Assembly: GCA_011033025.1 (NCBI GenBank)
Contig: WFMF01000174.1
Location: 124,001 to 188,000 of the forward strand
Direction: 5' to 3'
From: Beroe forskalii
Taxonomy: Eukaryota > Ctenophora > Nuda > Beroida > Beroidae
DNA length: 64,000 nt
A program made the translations under genes and the position numbers. Positions 54,195 to 64,000 of this stretch are shown here, in pieces (position 1 is the stretch's first letter; every line of letters starts with the position of its first letter). Below the pieces are notes generated by a model. It was not told the DNA's origin and did no database searches. It was given only the letters and a program-made list of their open reading frames with translations.

Positions 54195-54365
54195 GTTTTC
54201 TCACTTTCAAAGCGTAGACGTGATTTCAGATCACGTCTGCACGCTCAGATCAGCATTTTGCCACGCTCAGCGCGGAGACGTGATTTCCAAATCACGTCTC
54301 CGCGCTGAGAGTGTTAAAACGCTGATTTGAGAGTGCAGACGTGATCTGAAATCACGTCCTCACTC
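54195..54365. repeat. 170-bp imperfect palindrome with ACGTGATTT hairpins
   Basis: The centre, 54266-54309, is a perfect 21-bp stem (CTCAGCGCGGAGACGTGATTT) with a 2-nt loop. It is flanked by GATCAGCATTTTG against AAAACGCTGAT. Outside these, two further hairpins (GACGTGATTTCAGATCACGTC and GACGTGATCTGAAATCACGTC) mirror each other. The whole is one large MITE-like palindrome. A related fragment (AAATCACGTCTTGAG, CACGCTGAGCGTGGC) is at 54578-54625. Confidence 0.85.
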
Positions 54366-54369
54366 TAAT

Positions 54370-56060
54370 AACGATTTCAGTCACTGTTTGAGCAATGACG
54401 ACATTTTCAGACCCAACTTCGATTCCATGGCCACGTCGTGCCTTTTAAAATTGTGTATTTATATAACGACGAAATTTGGTGAAATTGCCAATTTCATGAA
54501 TGTTGTATCTAACTTTTGCGTCCAAAGCTTTAGTGATTATAATCAATTTTGATTAATTTCACCTTTCTTCTTTCCCCAAAATCACGTCTTGAGAAGCCGA
54601 CTTGTCGCCACGCTGAGCGTGGCAGATCAGCAGTGTTCTGCCACAGGGTGTTCCAGCAAAAACCGAACAAAAATATTAAATACGCTTCCTGTAAATTTTG
54701 CACGGACACAAAGACGCATGAACACTTTGAAATTATTAATATAGATAATTTGCTTCGAGCTATATACCTTGATAACAAAAAAGGTGCCAAATTAGAAATC
54801 TACTGGTATATTTAGTAAAACAAAATATGTCTTATGGAATGACAGTACCACATTGAAACGGGAGTAATCTCACAAAGGACTTGCCATATTGCAGAGGTGA
54901 GCAAATCTAGAGCTTAATTCTGTCAAGCCTGTAATAGCATAACAATAGAGCATCACTATGGCTCCATGTGCTCTTTTGTGCTCTGAAGCACATGATCAAA
55001 ATGTATCGCTATGTTTAGATTATATTGGCCATGCCAATTATATTAATCAAATCTACATTTTTGCTCTACAGTATGAATTGCAATGTTATTATTGTGTAAC
55101 CATACAGTAGCTGTATTATGTACAATTCTTTTGTTAATAGTGTGCACTGTGCTGATGTTTTTATTTGATAAGGTATTGCACAGATTTCAATAATGCAAGA
55201 AATTATTCAATGCCTGCTGCAAGATATAATTCAAAGATCTAAAAATGAGCATTACTGATCTATTCTTCAAATACATACTTTTACTTATCAAATCTATTTT
55301 ATATTATTCATTCATTGATTGGCTAAATTTGCATTGATTTTTTTCATTGATGATTACAGTAAAGAATAAAGATTTGTTTTTTTTTAAATTTTTTGTTTCA
55401 TAAGATGCTGGTTTTTAATCTTGATAAGCTGATAATTTAATAAGTCCTGATTATTCTTGGAATTGGTTTCCGAAAATTCGAGTACCTTTTTTTCTTTATC
55501 TCCTATAAATCTTCAATGAGTTTTACTGAAGTGAATGGCATTAAAAACTCATGGGTACTGACTTCTTGGCTGCACAAAATATGCCTAATATTCTAATATT
55601 GATTCTTGAACTTTCTTATCAAGATTATGTTTTTCTTATTAAGATTTTGTCCAATGCATGCTTCCATCCAACATTTTGAGACAGCAATATCTGCAGACAA
55701 TGGCAGAGCTACTCTTAATACACGATGATAACTTGAAAAGTTGAAATACGAATTGTCTTCCTCAAGACGGCTGTGTTGGAAAACCAAAGCTCCTCTGTGG
55801 TATTATGGATGCTGCTATGGTTAAGAGCGTTCTCGCGAATGTGTTTTATTCTGACATTTGGTGGAATGGTTTGTCTGATAGTCCTCTTTATACATCCCAT
55901 GGCACAAGGTGAGATGGCGGTTTTAGGAACAATGTCCCATAAATGCAAATGATGATTAAAATGAAAAATGATGATTTATTATTTTTTATAAATTTATTCT
56001 TTCATACATTTATTGTTTCATAAATTCATTGTTTCCATTTGGGTACAGACTTGGGACACT
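54370..56060. other. Intergenic, nothing recognised
   Basis: AT-rich sequence without a coding signature. Upstream exons of the THEG-like gene were looked for here and not found, but short exons could be missed. Confidence 0.35.
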
Positions 56061-56064
56061 TCCC

Positions 56065-56295
56065 GGAACTCCGCGGAGTTCCGGAAATACCGCGGTATTT
56101 CCGGAAACCGCGGAGTTCCGCGCCTACCTTTCCATACTGCTGGAGGTGCCTTTCCAATCGGGTTTCCGCGACCACGGTATTTCCGGAAACCGCGGAGTTC
56201 CGTGCCTACCTTTCCATACTGCTGGAGGTGCCTTTCCAATCGGGTTTCCGCGACCGCGGTATTTCCGGAAACTCCGCGGTTTCCGGAAATACCGC
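56065..56295. repeat. ~95-bp tandem repeat with CCGCGGTATTTCCGG palindromes
   Basis: Two copies of a unit containing CCTACCTTTCCATACTGCTG, GAGGTGCCTTTCCAATCGGG and CGCGGTATTTCCGGAAAC are bordered by overlapping palindromes (ATACCGCGGTAT, CCGGAAATACCG). It abuts the acceptor of the THEG-like exon (CGCTGTCAG at about 56301), so it is the 3' part of that intron. Reading frames across it are artefacts. Confidence 0.8.
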
Positions 56296-56301
56296 TGTCA
56301 G

Positions 56302-56723
56302 CCTCAGCAACAGAGAGACTGGGAGTCCTAGCTACTCCCAAGAGACGCATGTTGGTGACCGAGGATAACTCTGATTGGGACTACAGCGAAGTGTCCTCTA
56401 AGATCAGTCCAGCTGCCCTCAAAGGAGCAGCCTCGCAGAGGGTGGAGCAGCTGGCCCAGGAGAAACAAACCCATCCCGCCTACCAGCCCCCTTGCCCCGT
56501 GCAGAGCATTGTCAACCCCAAGACCATGAAAGCTAAAGCTTCCGCTCACATCTCAACCCTAGCTCGACCTAAAGACAGGAAGGAGCTGGAAGAAAACCCG
56601 AACGTCTGGAAGGTGTCGTCAGGCGCCAAAGCAGCCCAGGCTTCCCAGAGAGTATCTGAGTTGGCAGAACCTATCCCGAGGAAAGTCAGGACAAAGAAAG
56701 CGGTAGCTGGGGCTCCTGCGTAA
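56302..56723 (+). CDS. THEG/SPMAP2-like sperm protein, last exon
   Basis: After an acceptor CCGCTGTCAG, an exon runs to a stop at 56721-56723. It contains three to four copies of the THEG repeat pattern A-x-x-R-(L/V/I)-x-x-LA-x-P(K): 'ASATERLGVLATPKRR', 'AASQRVEQLAQEKQ', 'KASAHISTLARPKDRK' and 'QASQRVSELAEPIPRK'. The protein family is expressed in haploid germ cells and is now regarded as sperm-microtubule associated. The C-terminus is basic (PRKVRTKKAVAG). Upstream exons are not identified, so the gene is partial in my annotation. It lies 4 kb upstream of tektin-1 on the same strand, both being axonemal or flagellar proteins. The name is from repeat pattern only. Confidence 0.72.
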
Positions 56724-59700
56724 CTCACAGAGGTATGTTTCCATCGGGTGTCGTGGGGTCAGTATTTGTGTCTTGTTCCGTGTAGGTATCAACTTACTAA
56801 TTTATCAATGTACCTACTGTATTGTGTATATAAATGTATTTATGTACGATTCGTAAGTTGTACAATAAGTGCTACGGTATTCATTTTTGAGAAAATGTCA
56901 TTTTTGTAATGAATGTAATGTAATGAAACTGAGGTGGCCAGTTACATCAGTATGGAGCAAATATTATCGATTGACTGGTCTAATAAATATATGGCGAACC
57001 TTAATAGCTTAATTAAATCTTTGTTGTTTGAATCCACAAAACATGATCCTGCAGTTAAGTCAGAGTCTAAAATGTATGATCAGCTTAATTCAATTTGCAC
57101 TTGCATGTTTACAGTTTCGTCATAAGTCTCATCAATAAACCTGCGAGTATACATTTCGGCTATTCATGTTTGCGCGGAATTGCCACTTTCAGTCACAATT
57201 TTATCATCTTGTGTGCGTACGCGTAGCGCGCGACAACAAAAAGCTGATTTTGCAGATCTCTGTTGCTAGGAGACGCGCTTATAATTTGCAAAAGAGAGCC
57301 TCAGATCTATTCTTAGCTGCCGCTTTTCTGTGTTGTTTTCCGTATCCGTGGTAAGTAATGACTAATGAAGTAATGGGTCCAGTTACCCTATTTTCCGACC
57401 ACATTAACCGGTATTGTGTTCCTATTGAATAATGCAGTTATAGAATCTAATTCCCATAAAATGAGTAAGTTTTAGAACTTCTATTGTCATTAATTTACAT
57501 TTACAATAAAGCCGAAAGAATACCACTTGACATGCTTCTGTTCTTACAAAGGGCCGGATACTGTTTGACTTGAATGGTTTGTGTTTGCAACTGCATAACA
57601 TGATTAAAAATACATGAACAATTAACTGTAGCATAAGTGCAGTCAACACAGTGGAACTGGAGCTAAGGATCGCAAATCGTATCAAAATGGTGAAACTTGG
57701 ATTATCTTGTGACAAATATCTGGAGCTATCTACATTGAATGCATGATAGGGATCAATTATCGTATAGAAATCCACCAATCCCAATCTTCATAATCTTGCG
57801 AACTATCGCACTAGTATAAGTTAAGTCATATGATTAATTGAATTGTTTCCCTGTTAATGAAGCTAATTGAGTAATTTGTCATAGTTCAACATGAAGGACC
57901 GTTCATCTATCATCATTGAATTTCAAAATATGACAAATAAACTGAGTTAACGTTTTTGCTCTTCATTCACGAATTATAGCAGCTTACATTGAAGAAGTAA
58001 AGAAATAAGACTATGGTCATTTGATAGGGTACTCAGGTTGGTTCTCTGAGTTTGTTCAGGTGATAATAAAGGAAGTGAGGACTTGAAGTAAAGATCAGAT
58101 TACAGTTCATTCGATTACCACACGTTAATATGACCTGAAGTTATGAACTACTGAATGAATTCTAGTAATGAGACACTGTGTCCCAACATACCTACGACAT
58201 TTCAATTTTAACAAAAGGAGGCGTGAAATAAGGGACTTATCGACTGAATGGCCTGCGTTAACCAGCCGAATTGTTAATTGGCACGATTAATGCATTAACT
58301 TCGGTCCATTGTTATGATTCATATAATCATTCATGACCCAGGCCAAAACCGCGCTATTTTGCTTACGATTGAATGAATAATATAAGTTTATTATTTTTAG
58401 CCCCCAGATTTATGATTACCTACTTTGTTCCTGCTACTTTGTCTGTTTCTTCGAGTATCTATGTTTGTTTTGTGTACCTACTTGTATCTGTGTAGTGTGT
58501 CCTGTTACATACAATAGTACTTTACTGACCCTACGCACTGGCAGCGATTAAGAAACTGTGTGTTAATTATGTGCTGGATTCATTTAACTCTTCTTCTTAA
58601 AATAGATTATTTATCGGTTTGCGTAGCTTTGATTTATTAAGGTATTTAATTTAAAGATTTATCAAACCACTTTGGACTTTGAGTTTTTGCACTTTTGGCA
58701 TGTTCTGTCTTAATGGTAATGAGTGATTGTTGGGTTAATTCACTGATCATGGTTTAATATCATCATCTTAGAATCTTCAATCTGGGGAACAGGAAAATTT
58801 CACCAGGAGGATGTTTCCTATATAGTTATGTTGAGTACTCTGTGTGAGCAAATAATCCAGATGAAACTTACAGAACGTGCCAAAAATGTCATCATTTTGT
58901 CGTTTCAAGAGAGCTTGATCATACCATAGGTGTGTTTTACCTGATATTTTTATTTTACATCGATGCGACAAAGTAATGTAGATTTTATTAATTTATTAGG
59001 GTTTTGAGATTAGAAAAAGGGTGTTAAGTTATATGTATTTAATCTCATTCTTTATGTAAATAAATACACTCATGTGTGATGTGTAAAATGGTTTGTACAA
59101 ACAATAATGTATAAAGTGTACATGAGTTTAAAATGAGTTGAATGCATTTTACTCATTTAAATGGTGTAATCATTGTGACTATGAATGGTATGATAAAAGC
59201 AAAGGTTATTAATAAGTTAATAGCTTAATAGATGCCAATATGCCATCGCTAACATATTATATCATGTGGAATAATGGATTGTCGTAACTGGTAATGACAT
59301 AACCCTTGTCATGGCAACGACACACTTAGTAGGTCATGAGAGATACAACGCCGGCCACAGCGATCTTCTACATTGGTTTCCTATGATGTGTCACCCAAGT
59401 TTTATGTTTTGTAGTTTAGAGGATTTCTACAGCAAAACGCAATATTTGATTTTCTTTTTTAATTAAGTCCAGCATTCATTTCCTCCCATCGTATATTTCA
59501 AATCATCTCCATTATATCCTTCTGCACGAGATATAATTAATTGCACCTCCCCTATAAAGTGATATAAGACGTAGCCTGGAGTAAGCTGTGTCAGTAGGAG
59601 GGAGTCATGATAGCTGCATGTTAGAGCACTCCACTGATATAATCACAGTTCGCTGGGGTCACTGCCCATCGTTACGTTCTGTTCGGTATAAGTCAAGCAG

Positions 59701-60080
59701 GCCTTGAATACTTATCAGTTTTATGTAGGCTTGCGATGTGCTTATTGGTCATCAATTTATTTGATGAAAAACAAAATGACGTGGTATCTGAGTATTGAGT
59801 GTTTCAATCTAATTTTGTTATCTTTTAATGGTCATTTAATGACCCCCTCACTCACCACTCACTCACTCCATGATGTCTTCATTTCCTTGCTATTCACTCA
59901 CTATCTCTGCTATCCATTCACTCCCTTTCCCACATGATGATGATAGGATGCCTCAGATACCACTCCGCTATTCACTCACTCCCTCCCTATGATAGGATGT
60001 CTCAGCCCCAGGTATCACTCTGCTATTCACTTATTCACTCACTATCTTTCTGCTACCTTACAAGACAAAATAACATGGGA
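56724..60080. other. Intergenic, no gene seen
   Basis: 3.3 kb of AT-rich sequence between the THEG-like stop and tektin-1. A 120-codon minus-strand frame at 57422-57784 has no recognisable feature and no supporting context. Confidence 0.4.
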
Positions 60081-60082
60081 CA

Positions 60083-60535
60083 ATAATTCCGGGGATCGAA
60101 ATTTTGGGGGTTCGAAAATATGGGGATTTTTTTCAAAAATCCCCAAATTTCGTACCCCAAATTAAATCAGGTGATTTTCGCCTTTTTTCAAATTCGAAAA
60201 AAATAAGGTAACTTTTGGGAATTAATCAGAACTTCAGAAAGGCCAATATTACTGAGGTGATCGAAGTAGTAGAATTTCCAGTACAAGATCCCTTTTATCG
60301 AGTCGAGTGTAGGAGGTTTTATTTGAAATAACTGCATTTTAGATATTTTGAACTCTTCTACACTGATAAACTTATTGAAATTTGTCTGGGAATTCCATAT
60401 TTTATGCACTGTTAGTCAAATCACAAACCCGCATTTAACTAATTTGGGGGAAATAATTTTGGGGATCGAAATTTTGGGGGAACGAAAATATGGTGATTTT
60501 TTCGAAAAATCCCCAAATTTCGTACCTTTTAAATA
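60083..60535. repeat. Two copies of a GGGGATCGAAATTTTGGGGG hairpin
   Basis: The ~75-bp unit at 60093-60165 (GGGGATCGAAATTTTGGGGG, then TCGAAAATATGGGGATTTTT and AAATCCCCAAATTTCGTACC) is repeated at 60461-60527. Each folds on its AAATCCCC/GGGGATTT halves. They may be the ends of one ~440-bp element located upstream of tektin-1. Confidence 0.65.
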
Positions 60536-60698
60536 TGTCTCGTAAGGTATCCACTCACCCTCTTCCCATATGAAATTGATAGGATGTCCCAGATATCGAA
60601 CCCTATATCTCTTTTATCCACTCACTTCCTCCCCATATAATGATGAGATGCCTCAGATATCACTCTGCTATCCACTCACTCCCTTCCACTATTTGAGG

Positions 60699-63673
60699 AT
60701 GTCCCAGCTGGTGAAGCCTCCTCCCAAGTTCTCTCCCTTCGAATGGCAGCAGAGCAATAACAAGAACTACAGCAGTGCTGAGATCGAGCGAGCAGGCGCT
60801 GAGCGGCTGCAGAGCGAGAGTAAGCGACTCACGGACGAGACGGACGAGATTACTCGCTTTACGCAGGAGGATGTCAACAAGAAACTCGCTCAGCGACTCA
60901 AAGAACTCAGCTTCTGGAAAGATGAGGTAGGACATCAACCATGTACCTTATTGGCCTTTATTTAGCCGGCCTTTTTTAACCAGCCCTTTTTTTACCCGGC
61001 CCTATGGACAAAAATCGAATCATTTTTGAACCATTTTAACCGGCCCCTTGGACAAAATTTTTTGAGGTAGTTGCCAAAACAAGAAAATTTTGCTCAAAAA
61101 TAGTCACAAAAACCAACTTACACTAAGTAAATTGTATCAAAAAACTCAAATACTGGTCTAATATCATGATTTAGGTCATTATCTGTATTATATTATGACG
61201 CTCAAATGAATTTGCCAGTACATAAGCCAAGTTAAAAAGTTTCATCTGACCTCAATCAACTGGCCTTTAATTTAATTGGCTCCATTTTAACCGGCCATTT
61301 TTTTAACCGGCCCTTTGGACAAAAATCTCAAAGTCGTTTTTGTCCTAAAGGGCCGGTTAAATAAGGGCCAATAAGGTCCTGATTAATCTACATAAATCAG
61401 GACCAGGTGTTATTTTTTCGGTGGCGTCAGTTGAGTGTTGGTATTAAGTCCGATACGGATAATCATCTTATAAATCGTGTATGGATCTTATGATCGTTAT
61501 GATGCCTTTCGTAGTTTTAGATGATTACCATAACATGGTTTTATTGTAAGGTAAACTGTCAACTGCAAGCAGTGGACGATGAGATTGACACGTTGCTGAA
61601 GTTTAAAGCTAAGCTAGAGAGGAGTCTGGAAGCCACTGAGCACCCGAAAAGCGTGACGAACAGCTGTCTAACTTACAGACAGGGGAGGGAAGGGATTGAC
61701 ATGGTCCACGATGATGTTGAGATTAATCTCCTCAAGGTGAGTGTCACCAGGAAATGGTAGAATGATAATTATAAATCATGAATTAAGTCTTTATAAATGA
61801 CAAGCATTATCAAAAAAGCAAAAACGGGTATCGGAAACATGCGAAATATTTTTCCAGTGGCAGTGAACTTTTTACGGTGTCAGTGAGTTATTGATAAACT
61901 CTGTAATGATCATTTAGTTATTCTATATCTGATCTTATGATTTCTCAGGAAGTGGAGGTTATTGAGGGTGTACGGTCTGTCCTGGTCAGGACCTTGGAGC
62001 AGACCATCGAGCAGATTAGGAGGCTCCGATCAGCCAAGTACTTCCTGCAGAAGGATGTGGCGGACAAAAAGTCTGCCATCTCCATTGACAACACCTGTCA
62101 TACTCTCAACAACAAAGACTCTGAGATCAACCTCTATGAGAATGTCACTCAGGACTTGGTAAGGTAAGTGTACGCAGGTATTTGTTACATCGAGTATTCT
62201 ACATCGAGTAATTTTAGAATATTGTAGATATTTACAATGGTGATTCGGGTCTCCAAATCACCGCTTTTATTTGAAAATTGGACTCATTCTCCAATTCACA
62301 TCTACTCCCACTAACCTTCCTGAATTTCCAGCCCTTCTACTCCCCCATTTCCACTCTGAAACCTCTCTCACTCTAAAAACCCCTCCAACTCTGAAACCCC
62401 TCCAACTCTGAAACCCCTCCAACTCTGAAACCCCTCCAACTCTGAAACCCTTCCCACTCTAAAACCCTTAACACTCTTAAACCCCTCCCACTCTGAAACC
62501 CCTCCCACTCTGAAGCCCCTCCCAATCTGAAACCCCTCCAACTCTGAAACCCCTCCAACTCTGAAACCCCTCCAACTCTGAAACCCTTCCCACTCTAAAA
62601 CCCCTAACACTCTTAAACCCCTCCTCCTCTGAAACCCCTCCCACTCTGAAACCCCTCCAACTCTGAAACCCCTCCCACTCTGAAACCACTCCCACTCTGA
62701 AACCCCTCCCACTCTGAAACCCCTCCCACTCTGAAACCCCTCCAACTCTGAAACCCCTCCGACTCTGAAACCCCCCCACTCTGAAACCCCTCCCACTCTG
62801 AAACCCCTCCCACTCTGAAACCACTCCCACTCTGAAACCCCTCCAACTCTGAAACCCCTCCCACTCTGAAACCACTCCCACTCTGAAACCCCTCCCACTC
62901 TGAAACCCCTCCTACTCTGAAACCCCTCCTACTCTGAAACCCCTCCCACTCTAAAACCCATCCCACTCTGAAACCCCTCCCACTTTGAAACTCCTCTCAC
63001 TCTGAAACCCCTCCCACTCTGGAACCACTCCCACTCTGAAACCCCTCCCACTCCCAGTTCTGTAACGCCCGCTGATTGGAGCAACTACTCGGACGCTAAC
63101 ATCAAGAAGGCCGAATGTGAGAAGCAAGCGTCCGTTGCCCTGCGGTCTGTGATCGGAGGGGTCATTGAGCAGACGTGCAACGACCTGTTGACTCAATGCC
63201 GGACTGTGGACCTGGCCCTCAAGAAGCGGGTGGAGGAGTGCTTCAATGCCAAGGAGCGCCTTACTGTGCACCTCGACAAGGTTTGTTTGGTGGAGAGCAC
63301 GTGTGGTATCATGCCAATTCCATTTTATATGGTTTAGGGGGGCTTCAAATCAGGGGGATGAGCGGCTGCCTGGAACTATCCACAGAAACTGAATTACACA
63401 ATTATTGTAATGAATTACCTAGACTTTGAAATCGAAGTAACTTGCGCAGGTTACATTACGCCAATGCAATTCAATCAGGTGAACTCTGAGATTGAGAGTA
63501 TGGAGAGCAACATCTGCAAGTTGAAGGAAGCAATCGAGGCTAAGTTGCCGCCTCTGAAAGTGGCTCACACGAGGCTTGCCCAGAGGAGTCAGCGTCCCAA
63601 CGTTGAGCTCACCCGCGACCCAGCTCAATTCCAACTCGTCAGCGAAGTCAACCTCATCGAACAATCCATTTCT
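60699..63673 (+). CDS. TEKT1: Tektin-1, exons 1-5 (3' end beyond window)
   Basis: Exons 60699-60926, 61551-61736, 61949-62163, 63058-63280 and 63479-63673 splice in frame to 349 residues; phases are 0, 0, 2, 0 and 0, with GT-AG borders. The N-terminus 'MSQLVKPPPKFSPFEWQ' and 'DVNKKLAQRLKELSFWKDE' match tektin-1 rather than tektin-2 or tektin-4. Later segments 'LTYRQGREGIDMVHDDVE', 'VIEGVRSVLVRTLEQTIEQI' and 'SVTPADWSNYSDANI' follow. The nonapeptide tektin signature appears as 'RPNVELTRD', where the usual Cys is Thr, just before 'PAQFQLVSEVNLIE'. Tektins are coiled-coil filaments lining the A-tubule of ciliary and flagellar doublets. About 65-70 C-terminal residues are expected downstream. Intron 1 contains a MITE, and intron 3 a 700-bp minisatellite that touches exon 4. 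Confidence 0.95.
60945..61377. mobile_element. 433-bp MITE in tektin-1 intron 1
   Basis: The ends ACCTTATTGGCCTTTATTTA and its complement TAAATAAGGGCCAATAAGGT are inverted. Internally, AACCGGCCCTTTGGACAAAAA recurs in both orientations (60975-61055, 61300-61360). There is no coding capacity and no clear target duplication. Confidence 0.8.
62350..63056 (+). repeat. 17-bp minisatellite abutting the tektin-1 exon 4 acceptor
   Basis: About 40 units of CTCTGAAACCCCTCCCA, pyrimidine- and C-rich on the sense strand, run directly into the acceptor CCCACTCCCAG of exon 4. The CTCTGAAACCCC half of the unit resembles the exon start TTCTGTAACGCC (9 of 12 positions), so the unit may derive from the intron-exon junction. 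Variant units (AACTCTG, TAAAACCCTTAACACTC) repeat in blocks. Gly/Phe/Arg-rich minus-strand frames are artefacts. Confidence 0.93.
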
Positions 63674-64000
63674 GTAAGTAGAAGTTAATCAATCAAGTGT
63701 CTTCAATTATTATGAGTCAAGATATGAGTTAAGTTGAAGGTAAAAATGTTTCTGATGGCCATCCTCTACCTCAAAGTCCAACTGGTCTTTCAAATTGTAT
63801 GTATGAACTAACAATAAGGAAATGCGGAAATTTGCAGTTTCTACTTTCTTAAATTTTGTTTTGAGCATATATAACGGTCCTACAATAATCGTGAAAACGA
63901 AATACCCTCCTGCTTGGCTGTCAAATTTCCATAAATTTTGTCATTCATTTGTCAATTGCTCTGCTTTTTAGCACTTTAAAAAATCACTAGCTTGGCCAAT
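63674..64000. other. Tektin-1 intron 5, incomplete
   Basis: Starts with the donor GTAAGTAG after exon 5; the remainder is AT-rich with no further exon before the end of the window. Confidence 0.6.

Noticed and set aside
56013-56300. N-terminal extension of the THEG-like frame into the upstream repeats
   Set aside because: The frame runs through two copies of a palindromic ~95-bp repeat in several frames at once; an acceptor CGCTGTCAG marks the likely exon start.
57422-57784. 120-codon minus-strand frame
   Set aside because: No recognisable domain, no splice or context support, and AT-rich composition; likely chance.
62368-62966. Gly/Phe/Ser-rich repetitive proteins on the minus strand
   Set aside because: They are antisense readings of the 17-bp minisatellite in tektin-1 intron 3.

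Overview
This is a metazoan nuclear sequence: split genes with GT-AG introns, animal-specific proteins (tektin-1, a THEG/SPMAP2-like sperm protein, cytosolic and Golgi-type sulfotransferases, DXO, the splicing factor CRNKL1), and a very dense load of retrotransposons, MITEs and foldback elements. Introns filled with minisatellites that carry splice-site sequence are, as far as I recall, a known peculiarity of amphioxus. Together with the gene and repeat mix this makes a cephalochordate my best guess, but this is inference.

Layout. 0-7.6 kb: decayed non-LTR retrotransposon pieces, then a nested inverted-repeat element. 7.7-15.5 kb: four 5' exons of CRNKL1 (+), with an L1/Tx1-type LINE in intron 2; the gene stops being recognisable after exon 4, where a 25-bp junction minisatellite and a foldback element follow. 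17.2-26.6 kb: an unrecognised five-exon gene on the minus strand. Two of its introns are minisatellites whose units start at the splice donor, and intron 1 is further interrupted by an element with long direct repeats. 27.9-34.9 kb: a tandem duplication of a carbohydrate-sulfotransferase gene; the second copy lacks the N-terminal anchor and has a 2.6-kb foldback element in its 3' flank. 35.6-45.9 kb: a CR1-like LINE (minus strand, esterase, endonuclease and RT parts) broken by two large foldback elements and a MITE. 46.6-49.4 kb: another foldback element with nested MITEs. 50.7-53.3 kb: a divergent gene pair, a cytosolic sulfotransferase (-) and DXO (+). 56.3-63.7 kb: the last exon of a THEG-like gene, then five exons of tektin-1 (+), whose 3' end lies beyond the window.

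The most striking observation concerns three introns in two neighbouring genes. In each, a minisatellite starts exactly at the 5' splice site, and its unit is a fusion of the intron's first 5-12 nt with a near-exact copy of the last 10-20 nt of the upstream exon. Every unit therefore regenerates an AG|GT exon-intron junction. A weaker acceptor-side counterpart abuts tektin-1 exon 4. The second theme is a set of large foldback elements that share architecture, and in one pair internal sequence; two have exact 8-bp target duplications, one proven by an empty site in a paralogous copy.
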